Assembly (NCBI GenBank): GCA_003665825.1
Contig: QPFY01000004.1
Span: 496,001 to 560,000, forward strand
DNA length: 64,000 nucleotides
Source of the DNA: Microbotryum silenes-acaulis
Lineage: Eukaryota > Basidiomycota > Microbotryomycetes > Microbotryales > Microbotryaceae
Direction of reading: 5' to 3'
Positions within the stretch are counted from its first letter, which is position 1, and every line of letters begins with the position of its first letter. The position numbers and the translations under genes were made by a program. The notes below the pieces were generated by a model. It saw only the letters and a program-made list of their open reading frames with translations. It made no database searches and had not been told where the DNA came from. Positions 45,752 to 56,957 of this stretch are shown here, in pieces.

Positions 45752-46280
45752 GTTCAGCCGCTTCTTGTGCTCTGAATGGGTGCGGCGAGAGGACAAAAGT
45801 CGAAATCGCCTCGAAGGGGTCAGTCGCGGTCCCCAGGTCCGGGACGTAGATTGAGCCGAACGGGCGCCAAATGGAGATTTTGGCGCACGATCGCAGCCAA
45901 TAACCGGCGCTCAATTTGGCAGCGGAGCGTTGCCGACTCCAGATGATTACAGGAGCCAACAGGGGGCGGGGGCCCCCATATGCTCTCGACATATGTCTGA
46001 GCTCGAAAAATAAGTCTATTGCATTTTGTGGTTCAGCCTGCTACCAGCATACCACTTGTGAGCTGGTGGTGGTATGGACGCGAAGCCGTAATGCGATTTG
46101 AAAAGATGATTAGTAATCACTTCACCGACGATGCAATACCCACCAAAAGTCAACACCCTCGTGCAATTCCGTGAGCTTCCGTGCAGCGCGTCCGAACACA
46201 GCAGGCGCGGGGCATCGCTTCGCCACGGTCTGCCAAGCCCTCCACACCAACCCCCCTCGTACACGCGATCCTTTTCTACC
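45752..46280. promoter_or_regulatory. Divergent promoter of the b5-ACAD and HP1-type genes
   Basis: 529 bases between head-to-head starts. No gene or repeat recognised. Confidence 0.45.
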
Positions 46281-47651
46281 ATGGCCAAGCGAGCGGTAGC
46301 TATCCCCGAGTCTGATGAGGAAGAAGAAGAAGAAGAGGAAATCTGTACGTGAACGTCACTGTTGCCAAACGCATCACGCGACGCGTCGCTCCCCAGGCCG
46401 CGCGAGATGCCCTACAAGCGAGTGAGGCTGACCGTGCACCCTACCACCTTCATCACAGTTGAGGTGTCCAAGATCTTGGATCACAAGCATGCGCCCAAGG
46501 TGAGTGAGCTCCATGGGCATGTGGCGTCGTTTCGGCGGTGGGGGTGGTGCTTCTTGAACGACGACGCGTCGCGGACATCGTCCGACACCAGAACGTGGGA
46601 GGGCTCGCCTCGCACAGCCCAGGTTGCTCATCCACATGAACCTTGTTTGATCGTGCAAAGGCGGGACTTCAGTATTTGATCCGTTGGAAGGGTTACGAGG
46701 ATCCCAGCGAAGACACATGGGAGCCCGAGTCGAATGTCAAGTCAGTCCCATCTTCTCCTGTATTCGGAGTGTCCTGATCTTCATGCACGTGAGCTCACTG
46801 TAATATCCCATCATACTTTAGTGAAACTGCGTCTGCCAAAGTCAAGGCCTACTGGCGGACCGTCTCGACGGACCGTCGAGGGGACCAAAAACTGTCCAAA
46901 CTGGCACCCTCCCCCTCGGCCGCCTTAGCTAAGAAGCGCCGATCGAGCGAGCAGTCCGCAAGAGGCAAGGGCAAGGCCCAAGCCCACAATTCAGATTCAG
47001 AGTCAGAAGAGGACGAGAATCGCCGCCCCCCACCCAAGAAAGCAAGGGCCACCACTCCGACGGCGGATGGAAACCGAGCGCCGAACTCGGCCTCAACTCG
47101 CAAGAAGCCTGTCGTTCCGGTCGAGCCCAAGGCTGAGGAAGAAGAGGGGAAGAAGCCAAAGGAGGATATCAAGGATAAGAAAGACGATAAAAGAAGGAAC
47201 GGGACGAAATCTCCGGAAAAGGCCGATGTCAAGAAGACTTCCGTGGCGGATGAGCAGGATGCCGGCTCGAATGGAGATGATACTCTCGATGGGTACGAGG
47301 CCGAGGGGGAGGAAACAGACTATCACCTCACGAAGTATGCCGATCTTGCAACATTCGATGTGAGTTGCCTATCTTCCGTCGGCGGCGGCCTGCCTCATCC
47401 GAGCTTGTGAGTCTGATTTGCTCACTGTTCATCCGTGGCAGGATATCGTCGATCACATCGAGACGATTGTCGCTGGGGACAAGAAGGATGGTCACCGGAT
47501 GATGGCGGTATGGAAAATCGATGGTACGCACTCGTATTTGCCCGAGGCGATATGGCGACGGAAATGTCCGCAAGCAGCACTCGACTTTTTCGTCAAACAT
47601 CTCAAGTTCAAACCGACCAACAGCGAGAACGACGCCGGCGATGACGTCTGA
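46281..47651 (+). CDS. HP1/Swi6-type heterochromatin protein
   Basis: Binds methylated H3K9 and dimerises to build heterochromatin. Exons 46281-46344, 46459-46499, 46661-46740, 46822-47359 and 47442-47651 total 933 bases, 310 residues. After an acidic N-terminus the chromodomain is split over exons 2-4: [14 protein letters not shown], then [20 protein letters not shown], with EPESNV. The aromatic cage residues are Phe in FEVSKIL and Trp in IRWKGY and DTWEPE. A long basic, Ser/Glu/Lys-rich hinge contains KKRR-type import signals. The C-terminal chromoshadow domain is [15 protein letters not shown] through [20 protein letters not shown] and ends FFVKHLKF. Two chromo-type domains of this order are diagnostic. 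Relevance: the window contains young mobile elements that such a protein could silence. Confidence 0.92.
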
Positions 47652-48327
47652 TCGGACTCGTCGTTTCGGTCAGGCCTAGCTTCTTTTTTCACTACGAGAT
47701 GACCCGTAGGGCGCCATCACTCTCAACCTTGTCTGCTTCTCAACCTCGAGCCGTTTCCGGGCTGCGAGCTTTACAGTACTCTATTCTTCTTGTGTCCCAC
47801 GTGGGGTCAGGTCCACATTTCGCAACGTTCGGAATGATGCGGTGGTAACTCAGTTCATTTGAATGTTGATTTCCAATACAGTGCCTACGCCGTGACGGCG
47901 GCCTGAAATGTCAGGTCAACGACAGACACCTTGACGATCAGCGCTTGACTTCCAAGTCACGTGATCTATGTGTACGTTAGACTTGCCTGGGCTCGATCAT
48001 CGAAAATAGAGTCTTTTTGCGTTCAATGCCCGAACCCATCTACGCACATCCCAGTACAAGTGACTCATCAGGAGTGAAGCGTAGGTTCGCACGACCGTTG
48101 GGCGTTCCTCCGCCGCAAGCGCGCTCCGCTCCTTCGGCTCGGGTATGTGCATGCCGACCGAGCGACGACCCGAGGCACGGACTCGGGCTCCGGGCACGGG
48201 GCCAACTTGCGAAACCGACCAGTCTTGGCAGCTTCCGTTCTGGCGTCGAAGGGGCCGAGCTTCGTCTCCTTCTTACCAGACACTCCGGATTACCCTCCCA
48301 GTAGTCATCTCTTGATTGCTCAACATC
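47652..48327. other. Intergenic region before the thioesterase-like gene
   Basis: 676 bases, both genes on the plus strand. Words such as CACGTGATC and CCACGTGG (47796, 47958) are E-box-like. No gene seen. Confidence 0.45.
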
Positions 48328-49255
48328 ATGTCGTTGGCTACCATTCAGTATTATCAAGCCCAAGTGCTTCGTCTTCTGCCCTCGACGATCCCAACCTCGC
48401 TCAAGGTCGCGTTGGCAGCATGGCTAGCCATCAACTTCCAGGTAAGCCATCGGGATACTAGCATGGTACCTGTCACACTACTGACCTTTCGCTGCCCCAA
48501 AGTATAGACTTTTCCCGGCCGATGGCACGTGACCGTCCTCGTCCCCTGGTTGAACTGGATGGCCCGAGCTCGTGTAGGTCTCTCCACTCCAACAACCTCG
48601 GACCCTGATCCTCGCACCTTCAAGTTCACCCGAACGCTTTTATCCGGTCCAGGACTAGCCGATGCGTTCGGCTTCCACCTGTCCAATTCATCCTACGCCT
48701 GGGCCGCCGATCACGTGCGAGGACCTCACATCTATTCGCTTTTGCCGGTGCCGCTGTCGTTGAAGAATGTTTACTTCGCACTTGGGAGTACGGCGTTCAA
48801 GTTCACGAAACAGATTGATATTGGGGCCACCTTCGACGTCACACAAGAGCTGGTCGCGTATGATAAGAAGTGGGCAAGTTTTTCCTTCGACCTTTGCTGC
48901 CGATCAAGGCCGCCATCACTGACCTTACCGCGACTTGTTCTTCCAGATGTACTACATCACATCGTTCACAACAAAACTCAAAAAAGTTGGTCCACTCATC
49001 CTGCACGCCACCTCTCTTTCCAACGTCGTCCTGAAATGTGGTTGAAGGACCATCGTCCCTGCTCGTGCGATCGCTCTGGCCGGCTTCGGAGAACACGGCG
49101 CAGCGAACAAGGTGGTGGTGAACAGGATGACGCCGAAGCAGAGGTTGGCTTGGTTGATTGGGGAAGATGAGAAGTCGGGGATGAGTATCAAGGTCGGGGA
49201 TATCGAGATGGGCATGGAAGGCAAGAGCGAGTGGCCAGGAGCTGTCTCGGCATAA
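48328..49255 (+). pseudogene. Thioesterase-like (4HBT family) gene with an in-frame TGA
   Basis: Exons 48328-48441, 48508-48873 and 48947-49255 keep phase. Exon 2 reads TFPGRWHVTVLVPWLNWMAR through FDVTQELVAYDKKW, and exon 3 MYYITSFTTKLKKVGPLIL. Reading VVLKCG, then TGA at 49043-49045, then RTIVPARAIALAGFGEHG and 67 more residues to a TAA at 49253. Hotdog-fold relatives have a continuous GRRTVPP-type segment here, so the TGA replaces what would be an Arg codon (CGA to TGA, inference). Either the gene is recently broken, or the stop is read through, or it is a sequencing error; otherwise the product is cut at 192 residues. Intron 2 begins GCAAGT (GC-AG class). The N-terminus is hydrophobic, suggesting membrane attachment. 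Confidence 0.7.
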
Positions 49256-49342
49256 CTTGCCTTCAAATAACACATAGAGGGGTGATTCCAGGTAGACTGA
49301 AGTGTTACTGAGATGAAAACATAGTTACACGACCTGATTTAC

Positions 49343-51219
49343 TCAAACAACGCGGATGACACAGTACACATCCGTGCCCCATCCGTGCATCGTCACAAGC
49401 TCGAGAGAGCCCCCAAAATAACCCGAGTAGATTCTCGACAGCGGTAACCTGAAAGATGGAGTCCGGCGTCAGCATGTTGCACGAGCCACTCCTTCGCCCC
49501 CGTTCGGTAGAATCATCGTCGCTCACCCAAATCCTAGTCCTGCAAGTGTCCCCATCGACGTCTTGAGCGTCGACTCGCCGCCCTGTGGACCACCTCCAAC
49601 ACCACCGTAGTACCCGGCTCCACTGGCACCTCCGTACAAGTCGCTGTCTGGGGAGTCGGGGTCCGCATCGGGATCAGGCAGAGCCTTGACCGATGTGAAA
49701 GCGTAGGAGAAGATGTTGGCAATGTTCTCGGGGGCTGTGAATGGGGCGTGAAAGTTAGACCGAGGTAAAGAGAAACACGCAAGCTGTTATTGTCACCAAA
49801 ACTCACGAACTCCTCCTCCTCGGTCTCGGATGCGGATCGTCAACAGGCCTTTCACTACTCCGATCGTCACGACCACTTCAGGGAAGTCCTTCTTGTTGAG
49901 ATGGACGTGAGGTAGGTCGTCGAAGCGGAAGACATCGGGGTCCTCTTCCTCTGCTTCTGGTGTATGGTGTTCCACGGTCGCTCGGAAAGCATTCTTCAGC
50001 CTACGGAAACAAGGACCATCAGGCCTGTCGTCAGTCTACGATCCTTCAGGGAGACTTGCAATTAGAGACTCACAACTCGGTCAGGATATACTCGAGATGA
50101 CTGCCAATCGAGCCAATCGTCGTGTTCGAGGGAGCGCCTTCTATTATGTAGGCCGGTGCAACGCCATACGTCGCCTCGCAGAGCAAAGTGACATAGTCGG
50201 CACAGGCCGTAACGAGTTCATGCGGGTTGAGCGACAGATCAAGTACGCCGACTCGCGACGGTGCCAAGGACGTTGATGGAAGAGACGGAGCACGTGCTGA
50301 TGGCTCGACGCGTGGATCCGTGGAAGATGAAGCTGTTTGGGCTGGGGTGGATGATGGCCGTAGAGCCGGCATGGATGCTGATGAGAGCGAAAGATGTTGC
50401 TCGGCCATCAGTCGAAGCGAGATACGGTCCCGGATGGCTCGATCCAGGAACTGAGTGACGGTCGTATCGGCAAGGTATTTCCGTGTCTCTTGGAAGCCTT
50501 GAACAGAGAAGATAACGGTGTAAGTCAGCGTGGGAGATCCACCTCAAGGTGGGGCACCAAATTTAGCGGCGGGCTGCTCACCCTTAGCGAGTATCGGAAT
50601 GTTGTCTCGATGTTCCTCGACCATTTTCGACATGGCAGAACACACTTCATCGTTGCCTTCAAGCGTCTTGATCTCGGGTACCGCCACCAGGTCGAAGAAG
50701 GCCGACGAGTAGAGCTTATGAATGGATTGCAGGGATGGGTTCGTCGCCGGTAAGAATGGCAGCGAGAGGTGTTGCGTGACCTGATAGGGGAACGAGACGC
50801 AATTATCGTCAGTAAGATGTAACCTGCCACGATGAACGTCCGTTTGGAAGGCGTATGCGACGTACACGTCTTGCGAGACCTGCGAGAAGCTGCTTGCGAG
50901 TGCGCTCCCCGCTCTCGAGCAGCTTGTCCTGACTCAATGGTGGGGTCCCATACTGTGTCAGATCGCTCAGCTTGACCGTCCGTGTTGGGATTTGGGAGTA
51001 ATGAGCCAAGAGATCCTGCGGCGAGGCGGTCGCGTGCGGTGGGGCCGGCGATTGTGGAGGAGTCAAGCGACGCTCGCGTTGTGTCGCCGAGCTCGGGTAC
51101 GCCTCGGACGTTGCGGTGTAGTAGGAGCATGTGCAACAAAGCCATTTGGATGCAGGTCTTGGTAATGTAAGCGTCGGCCGTAGAAGGAGTGGCCGCAGTA
51201 TGCGCGAAGTGGACACCAT
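49343..51219 (-). CDS. Mitochondrial PDK/BCKDK-type protein kinase
   Basis: Histidine-kinase-fold serine kinase that inactivates pyruvate or branched-chain ketoacid dehydrogenase. Exons 51219-50866, 50780-50582, 50497-50074, 50000-49807, 49734-49527 and 49448-49343 total 1485 bases, 494 residues. The N-terminus (MVSTSRILRPLLLRPTLTL) is a typical presequence. The N-terminal helical bundle includes TVKLSDLTQYG and SLQSIHKLYSSAFFDL. Signature boxes: H-box RLMAEQHLSL, N-box LTELLKNAFRATVE, G1 box IRDRGGGVPPENI, G2 box LAGLGFGLPLSRIY, and the tail SLELVTMHGWGTDVYCVIR. Acidic and Ser/Thr-rich inserts follow the H-box. The pyruvate- versus ketoacid-specific choice is not resolved. Adjacent to the mobile-element nest on its 5' side. 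Confidence 0.92.
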
Positions 51220-51529
51220 GCTTCAAGTCGTGTGGGGGACGGGGAGCGGGGTCCACGCACCTGGCGCGATTTCACGGCGCAAAGTGGCAGAGCGACCGCT
51301 CGGAGCTGCTCGGAGGGCGTCCGACTCGGAGTCAAGAGGAACGGCGGATTCGGTGGCATCGACTTTACAGTACGGGTATTCCTCGGACTCTGTTCTACCC
51401 AAACAATGAGAAAACAAAGAAGAGGACACCAGACGGAGCCGCTGTGCAACGCGGGCTGATACGTATTACGTGCACGTGAGAAAAAAGAGAAGAAGAAAGC
51501 ACCCAGACATAACCGCTCTAATCGCTCGT
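51220..51529. other. Upstream flank of the kinase gene, boundary with mobile elements
   Basis: 310 bases containing the presumed promoter of the kinase on the minus strand. No gene seen; the first 23-base array units begin at about 51530. Confidence 0.5.
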
Positions 51530-51615
51530 CACTCTGGGCTCACATAAGGTCGGCTTTTGGGCCCACGTCGGAGGCGACTCTGGTCCCACATCGGAGGCGA
51601 CTTTGGGATCACATC
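51530..51615 (+). repeat. Short array of a 23-base unit, left bracket of the mobile-element nest
   Basis: Three to four copies of GGCGACTYTGGKMYCACATCGGA-like units, e.g. GCGACTCTGGTCCCACATCG and GCGACTTTGGGATCACATCG. The same unit recurs at 57507-57585 in the same orientation and at 59490-59620 in reverse, so it marks the ends of related elements. Confidence 0.8.
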
Positions 51616-52107
51616 GCGCTTTTCCCCTCCGATGTCTCGATCGGATGCCAATGGGGTTCTCGAGCGCGGGAAGGGAATTGCGACCTTCCTTGTGTATCTT
51701 TCGGTTTGTTTGGTTGTGTTGGGATGAGGAAGATGATTAATCTTCCTGGACGAGACCCTGGGATGATGCGTACACCCCAATTCCCGAGCCCCCGGTTTGG
51801 ACAGGCGCCCTGGCGCCGGACGCGTACCACAGGTCACGCCCCCCACATTCACAACCAAAGAAACACAGCGAAAGATGCCTACGTTACAACGCATTCAGGC
51901 TCTAACCGAATCGAGTGCAAGCTTGCCAGCCTTGCTCAGGACTTGGATTGCAATCTTCTTGTGCTGCCGCCAATACCTGTCGAAGGCATTCGATGACCAA
52001 CGGCCAGGGTTTCGGATGTGTGACCCGTGTGTAGACCTTCACGAAGGTAAACCGTGGATACCTCTGTACGAACGAAGCTCCACCTTCCACGAAGGGAGTC
52101 AGATATC
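51616..52107. other. Degenerate mobile-element sequence between array and RNase H
   Basis: About 490 bases with no confident coding. The minus strand has short ORFs that do not show a tyrosine-recombinase R-H-R-Y signature. In a full DIRS-type element the recombinase would be expected in or near this interval. Confidence 0.4.
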
Positions 52108-52749
52108 TCAGCCTATCGCCCACAGGGGCTCTCCCGCCGCCCGCAGCAACTCGCGCCCCGCCGGAAACTTCGACAGTGGGTGCGCGATCATGAACGGGAA
52201 CGGTTCGTACTGCCGCGGGCGGTCTGGCTGCCGGGACACAACGTCCGCGGGGTTCACCTTCGTGTTAATGCATTCAATCGACCACTTCACACCTCGAGTT
52301 TCCTCAAGGCTGCGCAGGTTTGAAAACGACGAGTTCAACAAGGGATTCATCGAATGCCCTTTCCTCCATCCAAGCACAACCCCGGTGTTGCCGCATAGAA
52401 GGACGAAATGTCTATCGTCTTTAGACATTCGTAACGCTGCCTCGGCCAGTGTTTCGACCGCCCACGCCTCCGCGTTCGTGATCGAGACCGAGTGTCGAGG
52501 CGGTGGCAGATCCGTCCGCCCCTCGGGGAGAGCGAAGTACGCGGAGTATCCGTTGATGACGATCCCTAGTCCGTGCATACAGGCATCCGACGCTAGCGCA
52601 AGCTTCGATGGGATCGGGAGGGCCTCGAACGACGTGGAGAATGGGCCTTCCGACGAGAGGAACCTTCTCCAGTATTCGAGTTGATCGTACGTGCGACGGT
52701 CCAGGCGACGCGCCCGCGAAACCGCCTTCGGTCCCCGTACGCGATACAC
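52108..52749 (-). pseudogene. RNase H domain of a DIRS-like retroelement
   Basis: An open frame of 213 codons read on the minus strand. Conserved points are LASDACMHGLGIVINGYSAY (first catalytic Asp), ITNAEAWAVETL (Glu), LCGNTGVVLGWRKG where the usual DN is GN, and INTKVNPADVVSRQ (NPADxxSR end motif). This order is typical of RNase H domains in tyrosine-recombinase (DIRS/Ngaro) and related retroelements. The reading frame starts before a clean junction with RT at 52740-52760 in another frame. Confidence 0.75.
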
Positions 52750-54309
52750 TGTCCCAACGACCCAGTGACCGACTCGACCTCCGAGCGTTCCTTCTGATCG
52801 GCGCAGCTACCTTTCACCAAGGCGTCAATCCTGTCAATGTAGCGCAGCCGCTTCTGATCGGTGACCGTCGCAGTCATTAGATCCAAGTCCCAGTCAATCC
52901 CGACGTGGACAAATTGACACGTCCACGTGAAGCCTTTCTGCTCCGCGAGGCGCCAGCCGAGGGATCGTACGAAAGAAGAATGGCTTCTTGCGATATGGCA
53001 TCCGACGTTCGGACCGCGCAAACATCGTCAACCATCTGAAAGGCACGAGATTGCTCTCAAGCCTCACTGATTCCGAATCCAAACAGAAAGGATCAAACGG
53101 TGTAATTCGCAGGCGAAGAAAGACTACCAAAAGGGCTAAGGTCAAGAGGTGCCCGTGGCGCCGCGCGCAAGTAAAGCTTAGGCCGCTGAGGTTGGCTTGA
53201 GTTGTCGTGAGGCGTAAGCGGAGCGGCGCCTTAAACCATCTTGGAGATTGACACGCCTGGGAACTTCCATTCGACCAAGTCTTGGGTGAGGTCCGCGACG
53301 CTCCCAAAGACACCGGGAGTAGTCCTGCCACCAAAGCATGGGACTCGTCGTACGAAGATGAAGCCGCGCCACAAGATGTACACGCTCGATCGCTGGTTCC
53401 ATCGCAAAGGGAGTTGGTAGAACGCATCGGCGAAATCCCAACCGCAGGCTTCCGCCGTCAAGGAAAGCTCGCGAAACTTGCGGTACAACATGGGCAAGGT
53501 CATCCAACGGCAAGGAGAATCCGCAGACTTCAGATCGTCGTTAATGGAAACGAGTTTCGGACGGCTAGACGAACCACTCCGTTGCGACGGTCCATGTCCG
53601 CTCGTCGACAGATGCGTCGCTTCGTCAGGGTGTGTGGCTCGGTCGATCGGTTTTGCCTTGGGGTAAGACAGATTTTCATCTGTCTCCACTTCGGCGGCAT
53701 TCCGGGCGCTACTGACTTCGGCACATAGCTGATCGGATTCGTGCGGAAAGGACCGACCGCGGCCTCGAGCTCGTCCTTGTCGTACGGCCCCGCCATGTAC
53801 CCGAGATCGAGCATGCGCTCCATCTCGCCGTCCATGACCAGTTGTTGCTCCTCGGTGAGCGGTGCGTTATTCGCGATGTGACGCTCCGACGGAGGGTCCT
53901 TGATGCCGAAATCAAAGCCCTCTCGGATCTGCTTCGGTATAGCGGCCAGGTACGGCGCGACGTGCGCGACCTTTGCGAGTGCCTTGATGTTGGCTTCGAA
54001 CGCACCAGCATCGAGCGGCGTAATAATCTTGTACGTCGCATCATGGAACGAGTCGACTTCGTGAGCCATGATTCGCATGCGAGCGGAAGTTTCGGGCGCT
54101 GGCGACGAGCCCGGCGCGGGCATTGAAGGCACGAACGGGACGTCTCCTTTGCTGCCGGCCGTGACAGGTTCGAGTGGAGCCCTGCCCACCCCGTGGATGG
54201 GCAGTTCGGTGATGCTCGGAGGGTCCGCCGGAGCAGCGCTTAGCGGGTGCGGACGTGAGGAAGCGCGAACGGTGGGGGATTCGACCCCTGAACCGGAGAA
54301 CGGAGGCAC
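52593..54309 (-). pseudogene. Reverse transcriptase of the DIRS-like element, in several frames
   Basis: Pieces in order on the minus strand: 54309-about 53700 holds a Pro/Ser-rich leader and EGFDFGIKDPPSE, PLTEEQQLVMDGEMERMLDL, GPFRTNPISYVPK. Then, after a frame change near 53690, comes RSGSSSRPKLVSINDDLK and motif A at 53405-53443 (GWDFADAFYQLPL), followed by motif B-like FGGRTTPGVFGSVADL. After about 190 unreadable bases (53045-53230, possibly an intron or insertion) comes motif C at 53017-53034 (MVDDVC) and the thumb-like GIDWDLDLMTATVTDQKRL, SEVESVTGSLG. All catalytic Asp are present, but the frame is broken at least twice, so this copy is probably inactive unless spliced. Confidence 0.72.
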
Positions 54310-54583
54310 GCGACGCGATGCCTGAGAGGTAACGACCTCAGAAAGGGCCGCAGGAGCGGTTCGAATCGTACGGGAAACGAGTATTTAGCGTGCGGTGAGG
54401 GCCAAATCCGAGGCGAGCTGGGAGCGAGAATCGGAGACGGAGTCGAGAAAGACGTGCCACTGACTCGCGGGTGCGGACGTGAGGAAGCGCGAACGGTGGG
54501 GGATTCGACCCCTGAACCGGAGAACGAAGGCACGCGACGCGATGCCTGATGAGAGGTAACGACCTCAGAAAGGGCCACAGGGC
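54243..54583. repeat. Tandem-spaced direct duplication inside the retroelement
   Basis: The 110-base block starting GCGGGTGCGGACGTGAGGAA at 54243 recurs at 54467 with very few changes (a 3-base insertion GAT and a few substitutions). The offset is 224 bases. The duplicated block lies in the Ser/Pro-rich leader of the RT reading frame and breaks its frame. Confidence 0.85.
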
Positions 54584-54753
54584 CCGTCGGGACCGGGTCC
54601 AAATCTAGCACGTCAGCCCTCGGCTGCGCAGGAAGTGACAACGCCCATCCGGTCCGTCGGGACCGGGCATCTACACGTACGCGGACGTGAGGCGGAAGTG
54701 ACGGCACGACACGAGAGTGGGGAAAGGTTGGTGATACAGACGCGCCAATTCGG

Positions 54754-55602
54754 TCATGCGGACCCGACGTGGGTATAAGCCTTATGCTGGCCTTTACAAA
54801 AAGAACACGCGTGTTCACGAACGCAGGATTGGACGCAACCCCTGACGTTATAGTTGGTGCAGGCTGCCGCCCGCGGCACAGCGCTGAGCGGAACCACCGA
54901 AGTTACGACTACCACTGCAGGCGCAACCACTACAGGTTTGAGGAGAGGAAGAATCGGCTTCCAATCCTCGCCCCCCAGCGTTGCCTCCTCCATGGCTTGA
55001 ATGCGGCCACGCGCCTCGATGAGATCGTCCACCGGGCGCTCCATCGCCCGGGCCCACGACGACTGGTGCTCGGCCGCGAGCTCAGCCCACTTCATGGCGA
55101 CGTTGAGGGCAGCCGAGACCTGAGCCATGATCGACTGGTCGAAGGGTCCGAAAAGCTTTATCTTCAAGACCTTGAATCCCGACCACCACAAAGAACGAAC
55201 CGTCAAGTCGTATGTCCGCATGATGTACCAGTTCGAGTCACAGGTCCGCATCGCAACGGACTCGAAGTGGCGGTCAAACATCTCCGAAGGCGACTGTGCG
55301 CCTCCGACGATGATCGAGGCCTCATCGGGTCGACCGTAGATAAGGAGCACATATAGGCATAGCGTATGGGCCGCCGTTCGGGCAACAAATGGATTTGCGC
55401 GCCCGGGGCCTCCGCGCGCCCAGAAATATGGATATGCGCGCGCCGCCGAACGCTTCTGCGCGCCCGCGACTCGTCTAGCCTCGTTCATGCGCGACACACG
55501 CGAGCTCACGCGCGCGACTCGCGCGGACTCGCGCGGCCGCCTTCTTCCACACACACACCGCCCCCACGTCCACCGTCTTGTCCAGTTATTCCCCGCTTTC
55601 AT
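54754..55602 (-). pseudogene. Gag-like ORF of the DIRS-like element with a CCCH-type knuckle
   Basis: An ORF of 282 codons. The middle reads YVLLIYGRPDEASIIVGGAQ, NWYIMRTYDLTVRSLWWSGF and FGPFDQSIMAQVSAALNVAM, fitting a capsid-like helical domain. The C-terminus carries a Cys/His cluster, CTNYNVRGCVQSC then HACSFCKGQHKAYTH, the nucleic-acid-binding knuckle common in DIRS-like gags of fungi. The first 70 residues are Arg-rich and may not be genuine coding. It is separated from a possible gag N-terminus (57347) by the hAT-like insertion at 55906-56563. Confidence 0.65.
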
Positions 55603-55905
55603 AACGACTCTGTTTCACTCAACAGCCTTCAACTGCTATCATGAGAAAATAAGATGGCATCATTCTGACTTGGGAGAGGGAGTTGGCCGCCAAGGGTGCA
55701 GGTACGACTACGTTGCAAGCTGGGAGCTCTTTGAGCTTTGAGCCCTCCTGACTCCGGCTGGATCAGACTTCCAGTGCTGATGTTTGATATACGATTCTGC
55801 TGCTGCATACCAAGACTCTTGGCCGTGAGCACCGGCGCAGGATTTGTCGGTCCACCCCGACAAATAATTCTCTGGAACGAGCCCTACTATGTAGTTCTCT
55901 GGAAC
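55603..55905. other. Mobile-element spacer without clear coding
   Basis: About 300 bases between the gag-like ORF and the hAT-like insertion. It shows two TTCTCTGGAAC-like words (55870, 55896); the second is the target-site copy. No gene. Confidence 0.5.
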
Positions 55906-56563
55906 CAAGGGTTCTCATAGGATCAGATCAGATCTGATCCTGATCCTAATTTTTAGGATCAGATCGATCCTGATCCTAGCTGGGCAGGATCAAGATAGGA
56001 TAGATCATGCCTCGGAGAAAGAAAAAAAAAGAAAAAAAAAAGGGGGGGCGGGGGAGGCGATGTAGCGTCGTTACTTGGTAGATAGCCCTTTAACTGATAC
56101 CTGCCGTTCACAAGAGCGCGCTACAGGGTATGTACCACTATCCGACATGACCTTTGTTACACAAATCTAAACTGACTATAAAATCATGTTCGCATTTTGT
56201 AGATGTCATGCGAAACCCACCTACACCGGCGAGGGCAACGCGCGCGATCGGAGCTCATAGAAAAAGGCGAATCAGTGAGGTGATCATTTCGGATGATGAT
56301 GATGCTAATGATTCCGACAAGGATGAGGAAGATAGTTATGATGGGCACAATAGTGGTGGTAGTAGTGAGAATGATGCGCTCAACACCGATAGCGACAACT
56401 AGGGAGGTGTAGTCATATGTTGCCATATAAGGCAATTAAATGTCTCAGATCAAATTGATCCTTCTGGATAGGATCAAGAAAGGATAGATCAACGCGGATT
56501 GGGAAAAAAAAAAAGATCGGATCTGATCCGATCCTCCGGTGATCTGATCCTTGAGAACCCTTG
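55906..56563. mobile_element. 658-base hAT-like MITE with perfect 8-base target duplication
   Basis: Ends CAAGGGTTCTCA (55906-55917) and TGAGAACCCTTG (56552-56563) are inverted repeats extending to GGATCAGATC with a one-base indel. Flanking TCTGGAAC occurs at 55898-55905 and 56564-56571, an exact 8-base duplication as made by hAT transposases. Subterminal zones have clustered GATCCTGATC/GATCAGATC words plus A-runs. It inserts into the retroelement, so it is younger than it. A small ORF inside is listed separately. Confidence 0.92.
56154..56402 (+). CDS. Small acidic ORF inside the hAT-like MITE
   Basis: 82 codons; the C-terminal half is Asp/Ser/Glu-rich (ISDDDDANDSDKDEEDSYDG). No transposase catalytic motif. 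It could be a remnant tail of a transposase gene or chance; low confidence that it is expressed. Confidence 0.25.
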   Translation: MLHKSKLTIKSCSHFVDVMRNPPTPARATRAIGAHRKRRISEVIISDDDDANDSDKDEEDSYDGHNSGGSSENDALNTDSDN

Positions 56564-56957
56564 TCTGGAACTCAACTTATGGAGCCCGAGTGCCCAGCCC
56601 TCAGCCTCGAACGCCTTCAACAGCCACAACACCAACCCAATACACCCTAGCAATGTCACTATTTGCAAATACATCAAGACTTAGCAATCGGAGCAAACGC
56701 CCTCCTGCCATGAAAATGAGATCCACACCGCGGAGTAAAAAGGCAATCCTCCTCGGTGTCGATTGTCGCGCAAGTACCAAAAGCCGCGAGCGTGTGAGAG
56801 CGTTTCCGGTCGCGCGCATCTGCGTTTCTGCGAGCGTGAGAACTGTTTGCGAGCGCGCGTAAGCAGCTTCCGAGGCGCGCAAATCGTAAAGAGCGGGGAG
56901 TGCGGGGTTCGGAATTTAGCTACGAAAATTGAAAAAAATCAAAATCATTTTTCCGGT
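56564..56957. other. Mobile-element-associated spacer
   Basis: 394 bases to the right of the hAT-like insertion. GC-rich with GCGCGCGT words. No supported gene. Confidence 0.4.
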
